DNA of 46,545 nucleotides from Lachnospiraceae bacterium (GCA_030526405.1 JAUNCZ010000021.1:1740-48284); one strand, 5' to 3'. Positions 8,104-18,244 are shown, counted from the stretch's first letter. The notes: a model not told the origin generated them from the sequence alone. Made by a program: numbers and translations.

Positions 8104-8113
8104 GGGAAAGAAA

Positions 8114-8151
8114 AAAGGGCGTTGACAGCGATCTGGCTGTCAGCGTCCTTT
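8114..8151. terminator. bidirectional terminator, PNPOx / AraC junction
   Basis: AAAGGGCGTTGACAGC pairs with GCTGTCAGCGTCCTTT around GATCTG, giving a stem of about 16 bp with two wobbles. It is flanked by A-runs on the left and TCTTT on the right. It overlaps the last codons of the minus-strand AraC gene (stop at 8140). Confidence 0.85.
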
Positions 8152-9045
8152 CTTTAACTCTGTTTGTTTGTCCAGGTGCAGTTTCCGGAACTGCAGAGGG
8201 GTGATCCTGAAAGCTCGGGAAAAGCTCTGGGTAAAATGACTCTGATGGGAGAACCCGCAGCGGTCGGCAATCTCGGAAATGGACAGAGAGGTATCTGCCA
8301 GCAGAGTCTGGGACTGGCTCAGCCGATAGCTCATGATAAAACCCGCAGGAGTGTCCTCTGTAAATTTCTGAAACAGCTGAAAACAGGTATTTCTTGAGAT
8401 AGATGCCGCTTTGCACAGGTCCTCTATGGAGATCTTCTGATGATAATTACGGAGAATATAATCCATCAGGAGACGGAGGGTTTCTGCGGTACGACCGTCC
8501 ACATTTTTCGTTTTCAGATACTTATAATGCTGAAGGTTGCAGAGATACTGAAGAATCTCATAGCATTTTGCAGCCAGAAGCAGTTCATAGGCCGCTGTTT
8601 TTGCTGTAATAATACAATGAATCTCCACAAAGGTCTGGTACAGAGGCTGATACAGGGATGAAGAAGGGGGGATGTGGACAAAATCCGGTTTGAAACAGTG
8701 AAAGACCGGATTAAGAAAACGCTCCGTCATGTTTTTGGTTGCGAAGAAGAGAGACTCAGATAAAAGTCCCACATAATACACGCATTCTTCTGTATCTGCA
8801 GTCTGAAAAAAATGCAGACAGCCGGGATCGATGATAAAGATATCCTTGGCCCGAACCAGACTTTTGCATCCGTTTACAGTGACATACATGGATCCCCTGT
8901 CCATGAACAGTATCTCCAGATCGCTGTTCCAGTGTGAGGGAGTACGCCCCTGGGGCTGGAGTGTCAGGTCCTCCTTTGCAGAATACAGAGGAAGAGACCC
9001 CACATTATATACGTTATGAAAGGAATAGTCCTGGTTTATTTTCAT
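8140..9045 (-). CDS. AraC-family transcriptional regulator
   Basis: A 301-residue regulator with an N-terminal cupin-like sensing domain (about residues 20-160; SHWNSDLEILFMDRGSM and DPGCLHFFQ are typical) and two C-terminal helix-turn-helix motifs (about 195-295): ISIEDLCKAASISRNTCFQLFQK and LSISEIADRCGFSHQSHFTQSFSRAFRITPLQFRK. The ligand and targets are unknown. RBS CAGGAAGAAC precedes ATG. It is divergent from purM across a 428-bp gap and convergent with the PNPOx-like gene. Confidence 0.92.
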   Translation of the reverse strand: MKINQDYSFHNVYNVGSLPLYSAKEDLTLQPQGRTPSHWNSDLEILFMDRGSMYVTVNGCKSLVRAKDIFIIDPGCLHFFQTADTEECVYYVGLLSESLFFATKNMTERFLNPVFHCFKPDFVHIPPSSSLYQPLYQTFVEIHCIITAKTAAYELLLAAKCYEILQYLCNLQHYKYLKTKNVDGRTAETLRLLMDYILRNYHQKISIEDLCKAASISRNTCFQLFQKFTEDTPAGFIMSYRLSQSQTLLADTSLSISEIADRCGFSHQSHFTQSFSRAFRITPLQFRKLHLDKQTELKKGR

Positions 9046-9348
9046 GTTCTTCCTGAGACCTCCTCTGATTGTTCAGAAGTCTGCACACACTGGTGCATTC
9101 TGACGTGTTTTTCTATGACCTGGGTCAGCTTTATCGACGTTTTTTGATGTCTGTAAATCCATCCGCCTGTTTATGGCGATAGTAAACAATTGCCCATTTG
9201 CATCATATTAGTATTGAATGGAAAAAAAAGCAAGAAAGGAAAGCAGAAAAGAATGGCAATTTTTGAGTTTTGAGTAAATATGCTAATTTTCTGATGGATT
9301 TGACGTGAATTTTCTATTGGTTTTATTTTCAGAATCAGCAAGAAAGAA

Positions 9349-9414
9349 TTGATTTTCTTATTTAAAATGTATATATTGTAGATAGAAATCGGCTCAAGGG
9401 GTAACTTTGTGCCG
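9349..9414 (+). promoter_or_regulatory. purM promoter and structured leader
   Basis: TTGATT at 9349-9354, 17-bp spacer, TATATT at 9372-9377. The transcript would start near 9384. A leader hairpin pairs CGGC (9390-9393) with GCCG (9411-9414), enclosing CAA/TTG, followed by TTTT; the palindrome AACTTAGAAGTT follows at 9420-9431. I do not recognise a purine, PRPP or ppGpp riboswitch. The rest of the 9046-9473 gap is AT-rich and presumably holds the AraC promoter; no gene seen. Confidence 0.6.
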
Positions 9415-9473
9415 TTTTGAACTTAGAAGTTTATTAAACATACCAGAAAACTGGTTAGGAAAGGAATACTTTT

Positions 9474-10511
9474 ATGGGTAAATCACATTCAGCATCGTAT
9501 GCAGCTGCCGGCGTTAACATTGAGGCTGGTTACGAAGGCGTACGTCTTATGAAAAAACACGTGGCAAGAACCATGATTCCTGGTGTTGTATCTGACATCG
9601 GTGGATTCGGAGGTCTGTTCACACCGGATGTTGCAGGCATGGAGACACCAACTCTTGTTATGGGAACTGACGGAGTAGGAACAAAACAGAGAATTGCACA
9701 GCTGATGGATAAACATGACACAGTGGGAATTGACTGTGTTGCTATGTGCGTAAATGATATTGTTTGCTGCGGTGCAAAACCAATCGCATTCCTGGATTAT
9801 ATTGCAATCGGAAAAAATGATCCTGAGAAGGTTGCTACACTGGTATCCGGTGTTGCAGAGGGCTGTGTACAGTCTGGCTGCGCCCTCATCGGAGGCGAGA
9901 CAGCTGAGCATCCTGGAACCATGGCTGCTGACGACTATGATCTGGCTGGATTTGCAGTTGGTATCGTTGACAAGGCAAAGGTTCTGGATCAGAACAAAAT
10001 GAAGGCAGGAGATGTTGTTCTTGCTCTGCCTTCCAGCGGAATCCATTCCAATGGATATTCCCTTGTTCGTAAGGTATTTGATGTTGAGAGCGCAGATCTT
10101 AACAAATACTATGATGAGCTGGGACAGACACTGGGAGAGGCTCTGCTTACCCCAACTGTAATTTATGTAAAACCTGTTCTGGCAGCAATCGAGGCTGCTG
10201 AGGTACACGGTGTAAGCCATATTACAGGCGGTGGCTTCTACGAGAACATTCCTCGTTGTATCCCAGACGGATTATGTGCAAAAATTAATAAAGCGGATAT
10301 TAAGGTGCTTCCAATCTTTGACCTTCTTCAGAGAGAGGGAAATATTCCTGAGAGAGATATGTACAATACCTACAACATGGGTGTTGGAATGGCTCTGATC
10401 GTAAGCTCTGATACAGCAGATAAGGCTATCGCTGCTCTGGCAGCAGAGGGCTGCAATGCATATCAGATCGGTGTGATCACAGAGGGACCTGATAAAGTAA
10501 CCGTTGAGTAA
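9474..10511 (+). CDS. purM: phosphoribosylformylglycinamidine cyclo-ligase
   Basis: A 345-residue AIR synthetase, converting FGAM and ATP to AIR in step five of purine synthesis. Family landmarks: opening [28 protein letters not shown] (about 63-74), [21 protein letters not shown] (about 86-106), [11 protein letters not shown] (about 139-149) and [14 protein letters not shown] (about 182-195). Length fits the family. RBS AGGAAAGGAA lies 8-9 bases upstream. It is followed by purL after a hairpin-bearing 108-base gap, and its codons look optimised for high expression. Confidence 0.97.
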   Translation: MGKSHSASYAAAGVNIEAGYEGVRLMKKHVARTMIPGVVSDIGGFGGLFTPDVAGMETPTLVMGTDGVGTKQRIAQLMDKHDTVGIDCVAMCVNDIVCCGAKPIAFLDYIAIGKNDPEKVATLVSGVAEGCVQSGCALIGGETAEHPGTMAADDYDLAGFAVGIVDKAKVLDQNKMKAGDVVLALPSSGIHSNGYSLVRKVFDVESADLNKYYDELGQTLGEALLTPTVIYVKPVLAAIEAAEVHGVSHITGGGFYENIPRCIPDGLCAKINKADIKVLPIFDLLQREGNIPERDMYNTYNMGVGMALIVSSDTADKAIAALAAEGCNAYQIGVITEGPDKVTVE

Positions 10512-10522
10512 AATAGGTTTGA

Positions 10523-10548
10523 GTCGGGACGGCGTATGCCGCCCTGAC
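10523..10548 (+). terminator. GC-rich hairpin between purM and purL
   Basis: GTCGGGACGGC (10523-10533) pairs with GCCGCCCTGAC (10538-10548) around a GTAT tetraloop, with one mismatch and one G-T pair, followed by TTCTTCTATTA. It could be an intrinsic terminator or a partial attenuator/stability element within the purine operon. The T-tract is interrupted, so read-through is likely. Confidence 0.55.
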
Positions 10549-10619
10549 TTCTTCTATTAATAGATAGAAGAGGGAATTCTGAGTATTTCCAATATATCTG
10601 CAATACAGGAGGGAAAATA

Positions 10620-13600
10620 ATGGTACGACGTATTTACGTTGAAAAGAAAGAGGGGCTTCGTCTTGAAGCAGCAGGACTGCTGAACGAGTTAAGAACAGTT
10701 CTGGGAATCACATCCCTTGAGGGACTTCGTCTTGTGAAACGTTACGATGTTGAGGGCCTTGAGGAGGATGTATTTGAGAGAGCAGTTCAGACTGTATTCT
10801 CTGAGCCTCAGGTAGATGACATCTACAGAGAGTGTCCTGCAGGAGAGTTTCAGATGTTTGCAGTAGAGTCTCTTCCAGGTCAGTTTGATCAGAGAGCAGA
10901 TTCTGCAAGCCAGTGTATCCAGCTGATGACTCAGAGCGAGCGTCCTCTGGTCCGTACTGCAAAGGTATATCTTCTTTTCGGAGCAGTAACTCCGGAGGAA
11001 GTTGAGAAAATCAAAAAATACGTAATCAACCCTGTTGAGGCTCGCGAGGCTGGCCTTGAGGAGGTTGAGACTCTTCATATGGAATATGATGTTCCTACAA
11101 TGGTTGAGACAGTTGAGGGATTCATCGGAATGGACGAGGCAGCTCTGGCAGAGCTTCTGGATCGTCTTGGTCTTGCAATGGATCTGGATGACCTGAAATT
11201 CCTGCAGGCATATTTCCGTGATGATGAGCACAGAGATCCTACCATCACAGAGATCCGTGTAGTAGATACCTACTGGTCTGATCACTGCCGTCATACCACA
11301 TTCTCCACACATCTGGACAATATCACTATCCATGATGCTGAGATCCAGGCTGCATACGATCGTTACCTGGCACACCGTATCGAGGTTTACGGTGAGGAGA
11401 AAGCATCCAAACGTCCTCAGACTCTGATGGATATTGCTACCATCGGTGCTAAAACACTGAAAAAACGCGGTCTGCTTCCTGAGCTGGACGAGAGTGAGGA
11501 GATCAATGCCTGCTCCATCCATGTAACTGCAGAGGTGGACGGAGAAGAGCAGGATTGGCTGCTGATGTTCAAGAATGAGACTCACAACCATCCTACAGAG
11601 ATCGAGCCATTCGGTGGCGCTGCTACCTGTATCGGTGGATGTATCCGTGATCCGCTTTCAGGACGTGCTTATGTACACCAGGCAATGCGTGTAACAGGTG
11701 GCGGAGACCCACGAGTTGCTCTCAAAGATACATTATCCGGAAAACTTCCTCAGCGTAAGCTGGCTCAGACAGCAGCTGCAGGATATTCTTCCTACGGAAA
11801 CCAGATCGGTCTTGCAACAGGACATGTAGCTGAGATCTATCATGACGGATATATTGCAAAACGTATGGAGTGTGGTGCTGTAGTTGGTGCTGCTCCTGCA
11901 TACAATGTTCGTCGTGAGCGTCCGGCAGCCGGTGATATCATCGTTCTTCTGGGTGGACGTACAGGACGTGACGGAATTGGTGGTGCTACAGGTTCCTCCA
12001 AGAGCCACAACCTGAAATCCCTTACAACAATGGCTTCTGAGGTTCAGAAGGGTAACGCTCCAGAGGAGAGAAAGATCCAGAGACTGTTCCGCAACAGCGA
12101 GGTTACACGTCTCATCAAACGCTGCAACGACTTCGGTGCAGGCGGTGTTTCTGTAGCAATCGGTGAGCTGGCAGATGGTCTGAAGATCAACCTGGATGCA
12201 GTTCGCAAAAAATATGATGGTCTTGATGGAACTGAGATCGCAATCTCTGAGTCCCAGGAGCGTATGGCTGTGGTAGTTGCTCCGGAGGATGTGGATAAAT
12301 TCATCGCAGAGGCAGAGAAAGAGAACCTTGAGGCATATGTTGTTGCTGTTGTTACAGAGGAAGCTCGCATGGTAATGGAGTGGAACGGTGTGACAATCGC
12401 TAACCTGAGCCGTGATTTCCTGAACACCAACGGTGCTGTAAAACATGCAGACGTTGCTGTTGCAGAGAAGGACAGAAGCTCTTTCAAAGCTGCTAAAGGT
12501 GCATCCCTTCGTGAGATCGCAGGAAGTCTGAAATCTGCTTCCCGCCGTGGTCTTACAGAGAGATTCGACGGAACCATCGGTGCAGGCTCTGTTCTGATGC
12601 CATTCGGTGGAAAGACACAGCGTACACCTGCACAGGCAATGGCTGCTCTGTTCCCTGTAATGCCTGAGCAGAATACAGATCAGGCCAGCGTAATGTCCTG
12701 GGCATGTGATCCTGAGCAGACAACTGCAGATCCATACACAGGTGCTTACAACACAGTTTACACCTCCATGGCTAAGATCGTAGCCGGTGGTGCTGATTAT
12801 AAGAAAGCATACCTTACCTTCCAGGAGTTCTTTGAGAAACTTCGCCTTGAGGCTGATCGCTGGGGCAAACCATTCTCCGCACTTCTGGGTGCGCTGGATG
12901 CACAGGTTGAGCTGGGTGCAGCTGCAATCGGTGGTAAGGATTCCATGTCCGGTTCCTTCCTGGATCTGGATGTACCTCCAACACTGATCTCCTTTGCTAT
13001 TGCTCCGCTGAAAGCACAGGAAGTACTTTCTCCTGAGTTCAAGGCTGCAGGAAATCCTGTATACCTGTTTGCAGGAGAGACAGCAGATGAGAAGAAGGCT
13101 GCATGGGAGAAATTCTATGAGCTTCACATGGCTGGAAAGGTAAATGCTGCATGGGCAATCGAGAATGGTATTGCTGAGGCAGTTATGAATATGTCCTTCG
13201 GTAACATGATCGGCTTCAAGGCTGAGGCTGAGATGGCATGGGATGCTATCTGCCCAGGCGGAATCATCGCAGAGCTGACAGAGGATGTTGAGGGTGCTGT
13301 TAAAGTTGGTTCTACCACTGCAGAGCAGATGGTGGTTCTGGGAGATGACAGTGCTTCCATCGAAGAGCTTCTGGCACTGAACGAGGCTGTTCTTGAGGGT
13401 GTATATCCAAACAGAACAAAAACAGATGAGACTGCTGTTCCTGTACTGGAGACAAAGACTGAGTCTTATCCTGCACCTGCAATCGCTGTTGCAAGACCTA
13501 AGGTTGTAATCCCGGTATTCCCTGGAACAAACTGCGAGTATGACAGTGCACGTGCGGTAGAGAAAGCAGGACTTGAGCCTGAGATCATCGTTGTAAACAA

Positions 13601-14297
13601 CCAGTCTGCACAGGGCGTTGCTGATTCTGTAAGTCGCTTTGCAGCACAGGTCAGAGAGAGCCAGATCATCTTCGTACCGGGTGGATTCTCCGGCGGTGAT
13701 GAGCCAGACGGTTCCGGTAAATTCATCACAGCATTCTTCCGTAACCCAGAGGTAAAAGAGGCTACCATGGATCTTCTGAAACAGCGTGATGGTCTGATGC
13801 TGGGTATCTGTAACGGATTCCAGGCTCTGATCAAGCTGGGGCTTGTTCCATATGGTGAGATCATCGATACAGATGATACCTGCCCAACACTGAGCTACAA
13901 CGTGATCGGACGTCACCAGTCCAAGATCGTTCATACTCGTGTTGCTTCCACAAAATCTCCATGGCTGTCCAGGGTTCAGACCGGAGACATCATCTCTGTT
14001 CCGATCTCCCATGGTGAGGGACGCTTCCTCTGTGATCAGGCACTGCTTCAGAAGCTGGCTGAGAACGGACAGATCGCTACACAGTACGTTGATCTGAATG
14101 GAGTTCCAACTATGGATGTGGACTTCAACCCTAACGGATCCTACTGGGCAATCGAGGGTATCACTTCTCCGGACGGACGTGTTCTTGGTAAGATGGGACA
14201 CTCTGAGCGTATCGGTGAGGAGCTGTACCGCAACGTTCCTGGTAATTACGATATGCACCTGTTTGAGGCTGCTAAGGATTACTTCAGTGTTAAGTAA
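10620..14297 (+). CDS. purL: phosphoribosylformylglycinamidine synthase, fused single-chain form
   Basis: A 1225-residue large-type FGAM synthase that combines the PurS-like, PurL and PurQ functions. It uses FGAR, ATP and glutamine to make FGAM. The N-terminal and linker regions are followed by the motif TYWSDHCRHTTF (about 217-228), the ATP-binding core (FKNETHNHPTEIEPFGGAATCIGG) and a second PurM-like half. The C-terminal class I glutaminase begins near PVFPGTNCEYDS (about 965-976), with catalytic Cys1064 in GICNGFQ and a His in SHGEGRF. RBS CAGGAGGGAAAATA precedes ATG. The fused form is typical of Lachnospiraceae and other clostridia as well as Proteobacteria. Confidence 0.96.
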   Translation: MVRRIYVEKKEGLRLEAAGLLNELRTVLGITSLEGLRLVKRYDVEGLEEDVFERAVQTVFSEPQVDDIYRECPAGEFQMFAVESLPGQFDQRADSASQCIQLMTQSERPLVRTAKVYLLFGAVTPEEVEKIKKYVINPVEAREAGLEEVETLHMEYDVPTMVETVEGFIGMDEAALAELLDRLGLAMDLDDLKFLQAYFRDDEHRDPTITEIRVVDTYWSDHCRHTTFSTHLDNITIHDAEIQAAYDRYLAHRIEVYGEEKASKRPQTLMDIATIGAKTLKKRGLLPELDESEEINACSIHVTAEVDGEEQDWLLMFKNETHNHPTEIEPFGGAATCIGGCIRDPLSGRAYVHQAMRVTGGGDPRVALKDTLSGKLPQRKLAQTAAAGYSSYGNQIGLATGHVAEIYHDGYIAKRMECGAVVGAAPAYNVRRERPAAGDIIVLLGGRTGRDGIGGATGSSKSHNLKSLTTMASEVQKGNAPEERKIQRLFRNSEVTRLIKRCNDFGAGGVSVAIGELADGLKINLDAVRKKYDGLDGTEIAISESQERMAVVVAPEDVDKFIAEAEKENLEAYVVAVVTEEARMVMEWNGVTIANLSRDFLNTNGAVKHADVAVAEKDRSSFKAAKGASLREIAGSLKSASRRGLTERFDGTIGAGSVLMPFGGKTQRTPAQAMAALFPVMPEQNTDQASVMSWACDPEQTTADPYTGAYNTVYTSMAKIVAGGADYKKAYLTFQEFFEKLRLEADRWGKPFSALLGALDAQVELGAAAIGGKDSMSGSFLDLDVPPTLISFAIAPLKAQEVLSPEFKAAGNPVYLFAGETADEKKAAWEKFYELHMAGKVNAAWAIENGIAEAVMNMSFGNMIGFKAEAEMAWDAICPGGIIAELTEDVEGAVKVGSTTAEQMVVLGDDSASIEELLALNEAVLEGVYPNRTKTDETAVPVLETKTESYPAPAIAVARPKVVIPVFPGTNCEYDSARAVEKAGLEPEIIVVNNQSAQGVADSVSRFAAQVRESQIIFVPGGFSGGDEPDGSGKFITAFFRNPEVKEATMDLLKQRDGLMLGICNGFQALIKLGLVPYGEIIDTDDTCPTLSYNVIGRHQSKIVHTRVASTKSPWLSRVQTGDIISVPISHGEGRFLCDQALLQKLAENGQIATQYVDLNGVPTMDVDFNPNGSYWAIEGITSPDGRVLGKMGHSERIGEELYRNVPGNYDMHLFEAAKDYFSVK

Positions 14298-14314
14298 GAA
14301 ATAATGATATTTCC

Positions 14315-14391
14315 GGTTCACCCATCCACTGTCCGGTCCAGGCCTGTGTTTGCACAGTGGCGCATGCAGGACAGTGGATGCAGGGTGCACC
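14315..14391 (+). promoter_or_regulatory. long hairpin between purL and guaB
   Basis: GGTTCACCC (14315-14323) pairs with GGGTGCACC (14383-14391), and the perfect 12-bp pair CATCCACTGTCC / GGACAGTGGATG lies just inside. An inner CTGTG-TTTG-CACAG hairpin caps it. No U-tract follows (CTTAATAG), so this is more likely a processing/stability element or leader structure than a simple terminator. Confidence 0.75.
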
Positions 14392-14437
14392 TTAATAGAA
14401 CAGATAAATAAACATACAATAAGTGAGGTAAAGACGA

Positions 14438-15940
14438 ATGGCATTTTATTATTCAGAACCATCCCGTACATTCAGCGAGTATCTTCTTGTACCGGGATAT
14501 TCTTCTGCAGACTGTATCCCAGCGAATGTTTCTCTGAAAACACCGGTTGTAAAATACAGAAAAGGTCAGGAGGAGTGTCCTCTTACAATGAACATCCCTA
14601 TGGTATCTGCAGTTATGCAGGCCGTATCCGGTGAGAAGATGGGTGTTGCCCTTGCAAAAGAGGGTGGAATTGCTTTCATCTACGTGAACCAGCCAATCGA
14701 TGAGCAGGCTGAGATGGTTCGCCGTGTAAAAGCTGCTAAAGCTGGCTTTGTTGTAAGTGACTCTAACCTTTGTGCAGATGACACTCTGGCAGATGTTCTG
14801 GAGAAAAAAGAAGAGTCCGGTCATTCTACCATGGCTGTTACAGATGACGGAACCGGTACAGGAAAACTGCTGGGTATCGTTACAAGCCGTGATTACCGTG
14901 TAACACGTATGGATCCTTCCACAAAGGTAAGCGAGTTCATGACTCCACTGGAGAAACTGATCACAGCTCCTGAAGGAATCACTCTGAAAGAGGCAAACAA
15001 CATCATCTGGGATAACAAGCTGAACTCTCTTCCTATCGTAGATGAGAATGGACATATGGTTGCTTTCGTTTTCCGTAAAGATTACGATCTTCATAAGAGC
15101 AATCCAATGTCTCTGATGGATTCTCAGAAACGTTACGTTGTAGGTGCTGGTATCAATACCCGTGACTATGCAGAGCGTGTTCCTGCTCTGGTGGAGGCTG
15201 GTGCTGATGTTCTGGTTATCGACTCTTCTGAGGGATATACTGAGTGGCAGGCAATTACACTGAAATGGATCCGTGATCACTACGGTGACAGTGTAAAAGT
15301 TGGTGCAGGAAACGTTGTAGACGGAGAGGGATTCCGTTTCCTGGCTGATGCAGGTGCTGACTTTGTTAAGATCGGTATCGGTGGTGGTTCCATCTGTATC
15401 ACCCGTGAGACAAAGGGTATCGGACGCGGACAGGCTACAGCAGTTATTGATGTAGCAGCTGAGCGTGACAAATACTTCCAGGAGACAGGTGTTTATGTTC
15501 CGATCTGTTCCGATGGTGGTATCGTTCAGGATTACCATATGACTCTGGCTCTGGCTATGGGATCTGATTTCTGTATGCTGGGACGCTACTTCTCAAGATT
15601 TGATGAGTCTCCAACAAACAAGATCTTCATCAACGGAAGCTATGTAAAAGAGTACTGGGGCGAGGGAAGTGCCCGTGCTAAAAACTGGCAGAGATACGAT
15701 ATGGGCGGAAAGAAGAAATTAAGCTTCGTAGAGGGTGTTGATTCCTACGTTCCATATGCAGGTGCTCTGGCTGACGGTGTTGAGGCTACTCTGTCCAAGA
15801 TCCGTTCCGGAATGTGCAACTGTGGTGCAATGAACCTGGAGGAGCTTCGCGATAAGGCTAAGATCACTCTTGTTTCTTCTGTATCCATCGTTGAGGGTGG
15901 TGCTCACGACGTTATCCTGAAGGACAAACAGGCTGAGTAA
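14438..15940 (+). CDS. guaB: IMP dehydrogenase
   Basis: A 500-residue IMP dehydrogenase that oxidises IMP to XMP with NAD+, the committing step to GMP. Landmarks: N-terminal barrel segment ending NIPMVSAVM; two CBS modules (about 95-225: [43 protein letters not shown]); and the catalytic loop [10 protein letters not shown] with Cys320. Farther on come [11 protein letters not shown] and the flap region [20 protein letters not shown]. It has RBS GTGAGG 8 bases before ATG and shares the codon style of purL. A terminator lies about 120 bases downstream. Confidence 0.96.
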   Translation: MAFYYSEPSRTFSEYLLVPGYSSADCIPANVSLKTPVVKYRKGQEECPLTMNIPMVSAVMQAVSGEKMGVALAKEGGIAFIYVNQPIDEQAEMVRRVKAAKAGFVVSDSNLCADDTLADVLEKKEESGHSTMAVTDDGTGTGKLLGIVTSRDYRVTRMDPSTKVSEFMTPLEKLITAPEGITLKEANNIIWDNKLNSLPIVDENGHMVAFVFRKDYDLHKSNPMSLMDSQKRYVVGAGINTRDYAERVPALVEAGADVLVIDSSEGYTEWQAITLKWIRDHYGDSVKVGAGNVVDGEGFRFLADAGADFVKIGIGGGSICITRETKGIGRGQATAVIDVAAERDKYFQETGVYVPICSDGGIVQDYHMTLALAMGSDFCMLGRYFSRFDESPTNKIFINGSYVKEYWGEGSARAKNWQRYDMGGKKKLSFVEGVDSYVPYAGALADGVEATLSKIRSGMCNCGAMNLEELRDKAKITLVSSVSIVEGGAHDVILKDKQAE

Positions 15941-16062
15941 TTTCCTCAGATGAAAGATATCATGCGTACGCTCTGATGTATTCCATGGGTGGTCCTCTAT
16001 GGTCCGGTCTGGGATATCAGGTCTGATAGTCTGAAAGAAATAATAATACAAATACGATAAAT

Positions 16063-16097
16063 AAAAGAAACCGGCAGATCATCTGCCGGTTTCTTTT
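16063..16097. terminator. intrinsic terminator after guaB
   Basis: A perfect inverted repeat: AAAAGAAACCGGCAGAT (16063-16079) and ATCTGCCGGTTTCTTTT (16081-16097). The 3' arm runs into TTTTATTT. The 15941-16062 stretch has small inverted repeats (GATATCA / GATATCAGG) and no gene. 16100-16290 is AT-rich and carries TACTAAAGT twice (near 16143 and 16178), possibly part of the next promoter region. Confidence 0.93.
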
Positions 16098-16287
16098 ATT
16101 TGGATTCGCAAATTAACGGATCAATCGGATATAGTGGTAATGTACTAAAGTGGTAAAGGATTTTTGTTTTAAATTACTAAAGTATATAATGAAAACTACG
16201 AAAAACCCAGGGATTTGTTGGAAAAAACAGCATATTATCTGAAAATGTAAAGGGCTTTTTCAATAAAATTGTGTTATATTACAAATG

Positions 16288-16344
16288 GGTATTGGAAACC
16301 AGATTTTTTTGTGATATACTGACACCCTAGTAAACTAGGAGGTG
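16288..16344 (+). promoter_or_regulatory. OPT-gene promoter with SD-overlapping hairpin
   Basis: TTGGAA (16292-16297), 17-bp spacer, TATACT (16315-16320) inside an extended TGNGATATACT. The expected start point is about 16326. CCTAG (16326-16330), TAAA, CTAGG (16335-16339) form a small hairpin right at the 5' end. Its 3' arm shares AGG with the Shine-Dalgarno AGGAGGTG (16337-16344). GGTATTGGAAA at 16288-16298 recurs in two promoters near 42.0-42.4 kb. Confidence 0.7.
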
Positions 16345-16351
16345 TTCTGTT

Positions 16352-18244
16352 ATGAACAATAATGAATTCAAGCCTTATGTTCCGGCTGAAAAGATCACAC
16401 CGGAAATTACGGCTACGTCCATTATTATGGGTATCATCCTTGCAGTCGTTTTTGGTGCTGCAAACGCATACCTTGGACTTCGTGTAGGAATGACCGTATC
16501 TGCGTCTATTCCTGCGGCAGTTATTTCCATGGCTGTCATTCGTGTAATCATGAAAAAAGACTCAATCCTTGAGAGCAATATGGTTCAGACCGTAGGTTCA
16601 GCAGGAGAGTCCCTGGCTGCAGGTGCAATCTTCACCCTGCCTGCTCTTTTCCTGTGGGCAAAAGAGGGTGTTATGGAGCAGCCAAGCCTTCTTGAGATCT
16701 CCATCATCGCTCTTTGCGGTGGACTTCTTGGTGTTCTCTTCATGGTGCCACTGAGAAACGCTCTGATCGTAAAAGAGCATGGTACTCTTCCTTATCCGGA
16801 GGGAACAGCCTGTGCTGAGGTTCTTCTGGCTGGAGAAGAGGGTGGTGCATCCGCAAAATCTGTATTTGCAGGTATGGGATTCGCAGCACTGTTCAAAATG
16901 CTGGTGGATGGATGTGGTGTTGCTGCCGGAGTAGTAACTGCTCCTGTAAAAGCTCTGAAAACTGAGCTGTCTGCAGAGGTATATCCTGCACTGATCGGTG
17001 TTGGTTATATCTGTGGCCCACGTATCTCATCCTTCATGTTTGCCGGTGGTCTCATCGGATGGTTTGTTCTGATCCCTGCCATCGTTACCTTTGGTGCAAA
17101 CATCATCATGTATCCGGCAGACGTTACAATCGCCGAGCTGTATGCCAACGGTGGAGCATCTGCAATCTGGAGCAGCTATATCCGTTACATCGGTGCCGGT
17201 GCCGTTGCTGCCGGTGGTATCATCAGTCTGATCAAGACTCTTCCTCTGATCATCCGCACCTTTGCAGATGCTGTTAAGGGTCTTAAAGGAAGCTCTTCAG
17301 CAGGAAATCTTCGTACAGAGCAGGATCTTGATATGAAGGTAATCGGAATCGGTATCCTTGCAATGGTTCTGATTCTGTGGCTGGTACCTGCAGTACCTGT
17401 ATCTCTGCTGGGTGCTCTTGTTATCGTTGTATTTGGTTTCTTCTTCGCTACAGTATCCTCCCGTATGGTAGGTCTTGTAGGAAGCTCCAATAACCCTGTT
17501 TCAGGAATGGCAATTGCGACTCTTCTGATCGCAACAGCTCTTCTGAAGGCAACAGGAAGCGTTGGTTCTGCAGGAATGCAGGGTGCCATCGCTATCGGTT
17601 CCATCATCTGTATCGTAGCTGCTATGGCTGGAGATACATCTCAGGACCTGAAAACAGGTTACATTCTTGGTGCAACACCTAAGAAACAGCAGATGGGTGA
17701 GGTAATCGGTACAATCGCAGCTGCTCTGGCAATCGGTCTGGTACTGATCCTTCTTGATACTGCATGGGGATTCGGAACATCTGCTATCCCTGCACCACAG
17801 GCAACTCTGATGAAGATGATCGTTGAGGGTGTTATGAACGGCAACCTGCCTTGGACACTGGTATTCATCGGTGCATTCATCTCCATCTCCTTCGAGATCG
17901 TTGGAATCTCTGCTCTGCCTGTAGCAATCGGTCTCTACCTGCCACTGGAGCTGAGCTCCACAATCATGATCGGTGGACTGGTTCGTCTCGTATTTGATAA
18001 AGTAAGCGAGAGAAAAGGAAATAAAGAGAAGAATGCTGATGCTGGAAGCGGAATCCTGTTCTGCTCCGGTATGATCGCAGGAGAGGGTCTTGTTGGTATC
18101 CTTCTTGCAGTATTCGCAGTATTCGGAATTGACGGAAAACTGAATCTTTCCAATATCGTAAATACAGGACAGATCGGTGGAACAGTACTTCTTGTACTGA
18201 TGGTTGCTCTGACCTGGATATACGCAAACAAAAAATCCAAATAA
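16352..18244 (+). CDS. OPT-family oligopeptide transporter
   Basis: A 630-residue polytopic membrane protein of the OPT superfamily (oligopeptide/metal-chelate uptake), with about 14-16 hydrophobic segments. Recognisable stretches: N-terminal EITATSIIMGIILAVVFGAANAYLGLRVGMTVSASIPAAVISM, then HGTLPYPEGTACAEVLLAGEEGG (about 145-167), IGVGYICGPRISSFMFAGGLIGW (about 215-237) and SSNNPVSGMAIATLL (about 379-393). It probably imports small peptides or peptide-like chelates by cation symport. RBS AGGAGGTG 7 bases upstream. It is followed 15 bases later by the PqqD-like gene, so the two are probably one transcript. Confidence 0.93.
   Translation: MNNNEFKPYVPAEKITPEITATSIIMGIILAVVFGAANAYLGLRVGMTVSASIPAAVISMAVIRVIMKKDSILESNMVQTVGSAGESLAAGAIFTLPALFLWAKEGVMEQPSLLEISIIALCGGLLGVLFMVPLRNALIVKEHGTLPYPEGTACAEVLLAGEEGGASAKSVFAGMGFAALFKMLVDGCGVAAGVVTAPVKALKTELSAEVYPALIGVGYICGPRISSFMFAGGLIGWFVLIPAIVTFGANIIMYPADVTIAELYANGGASAIWSSYIRYIGAGAVAAGGIISLIKTLPLIIRTFADAVKGLKGSSSAGNLRTEQDLDMKVIGIGILAMVLILWLVPAVPVSLLGALVIVVFGFFFATVSSRMVGLVGSSNNPVSGMAIATLLIATALLKATGSVGSAGMQGAIAIGSIICIVAAMAGDTSQDLKTGYILGATPKKQQMGEVIGTIAAALAIGLVLILLDTAWGFGTSAIPAPQATLMKMIVEGVMNGNLPWTLVFIGAFISISFEIVGISALPVAIGLYLPLELSSTIMIGGLVRLVFDKVSERKGNKEKNADAGSGILFCSGMIAGEGLVGILLAVFAVFGIDGKLNLSNIVNTGQIGGTVLLVLMVALTWIYANKKSK

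Noticed and set aside
9380..9473. purine or PRPP/ppGpp riboswitch before purM
   Set aside because: The leader is short, with one small hairpin; none of the conserved core bases of the purine or ykkC classes could be found.
11733..14471. 912-codon open frame on the minus strand
   Set aside because: It lies wholly antisense to purL, has no RBS or family features, and its cysteine/serine/leucine-rich translation is typical of the reverse of a biased coding gene.
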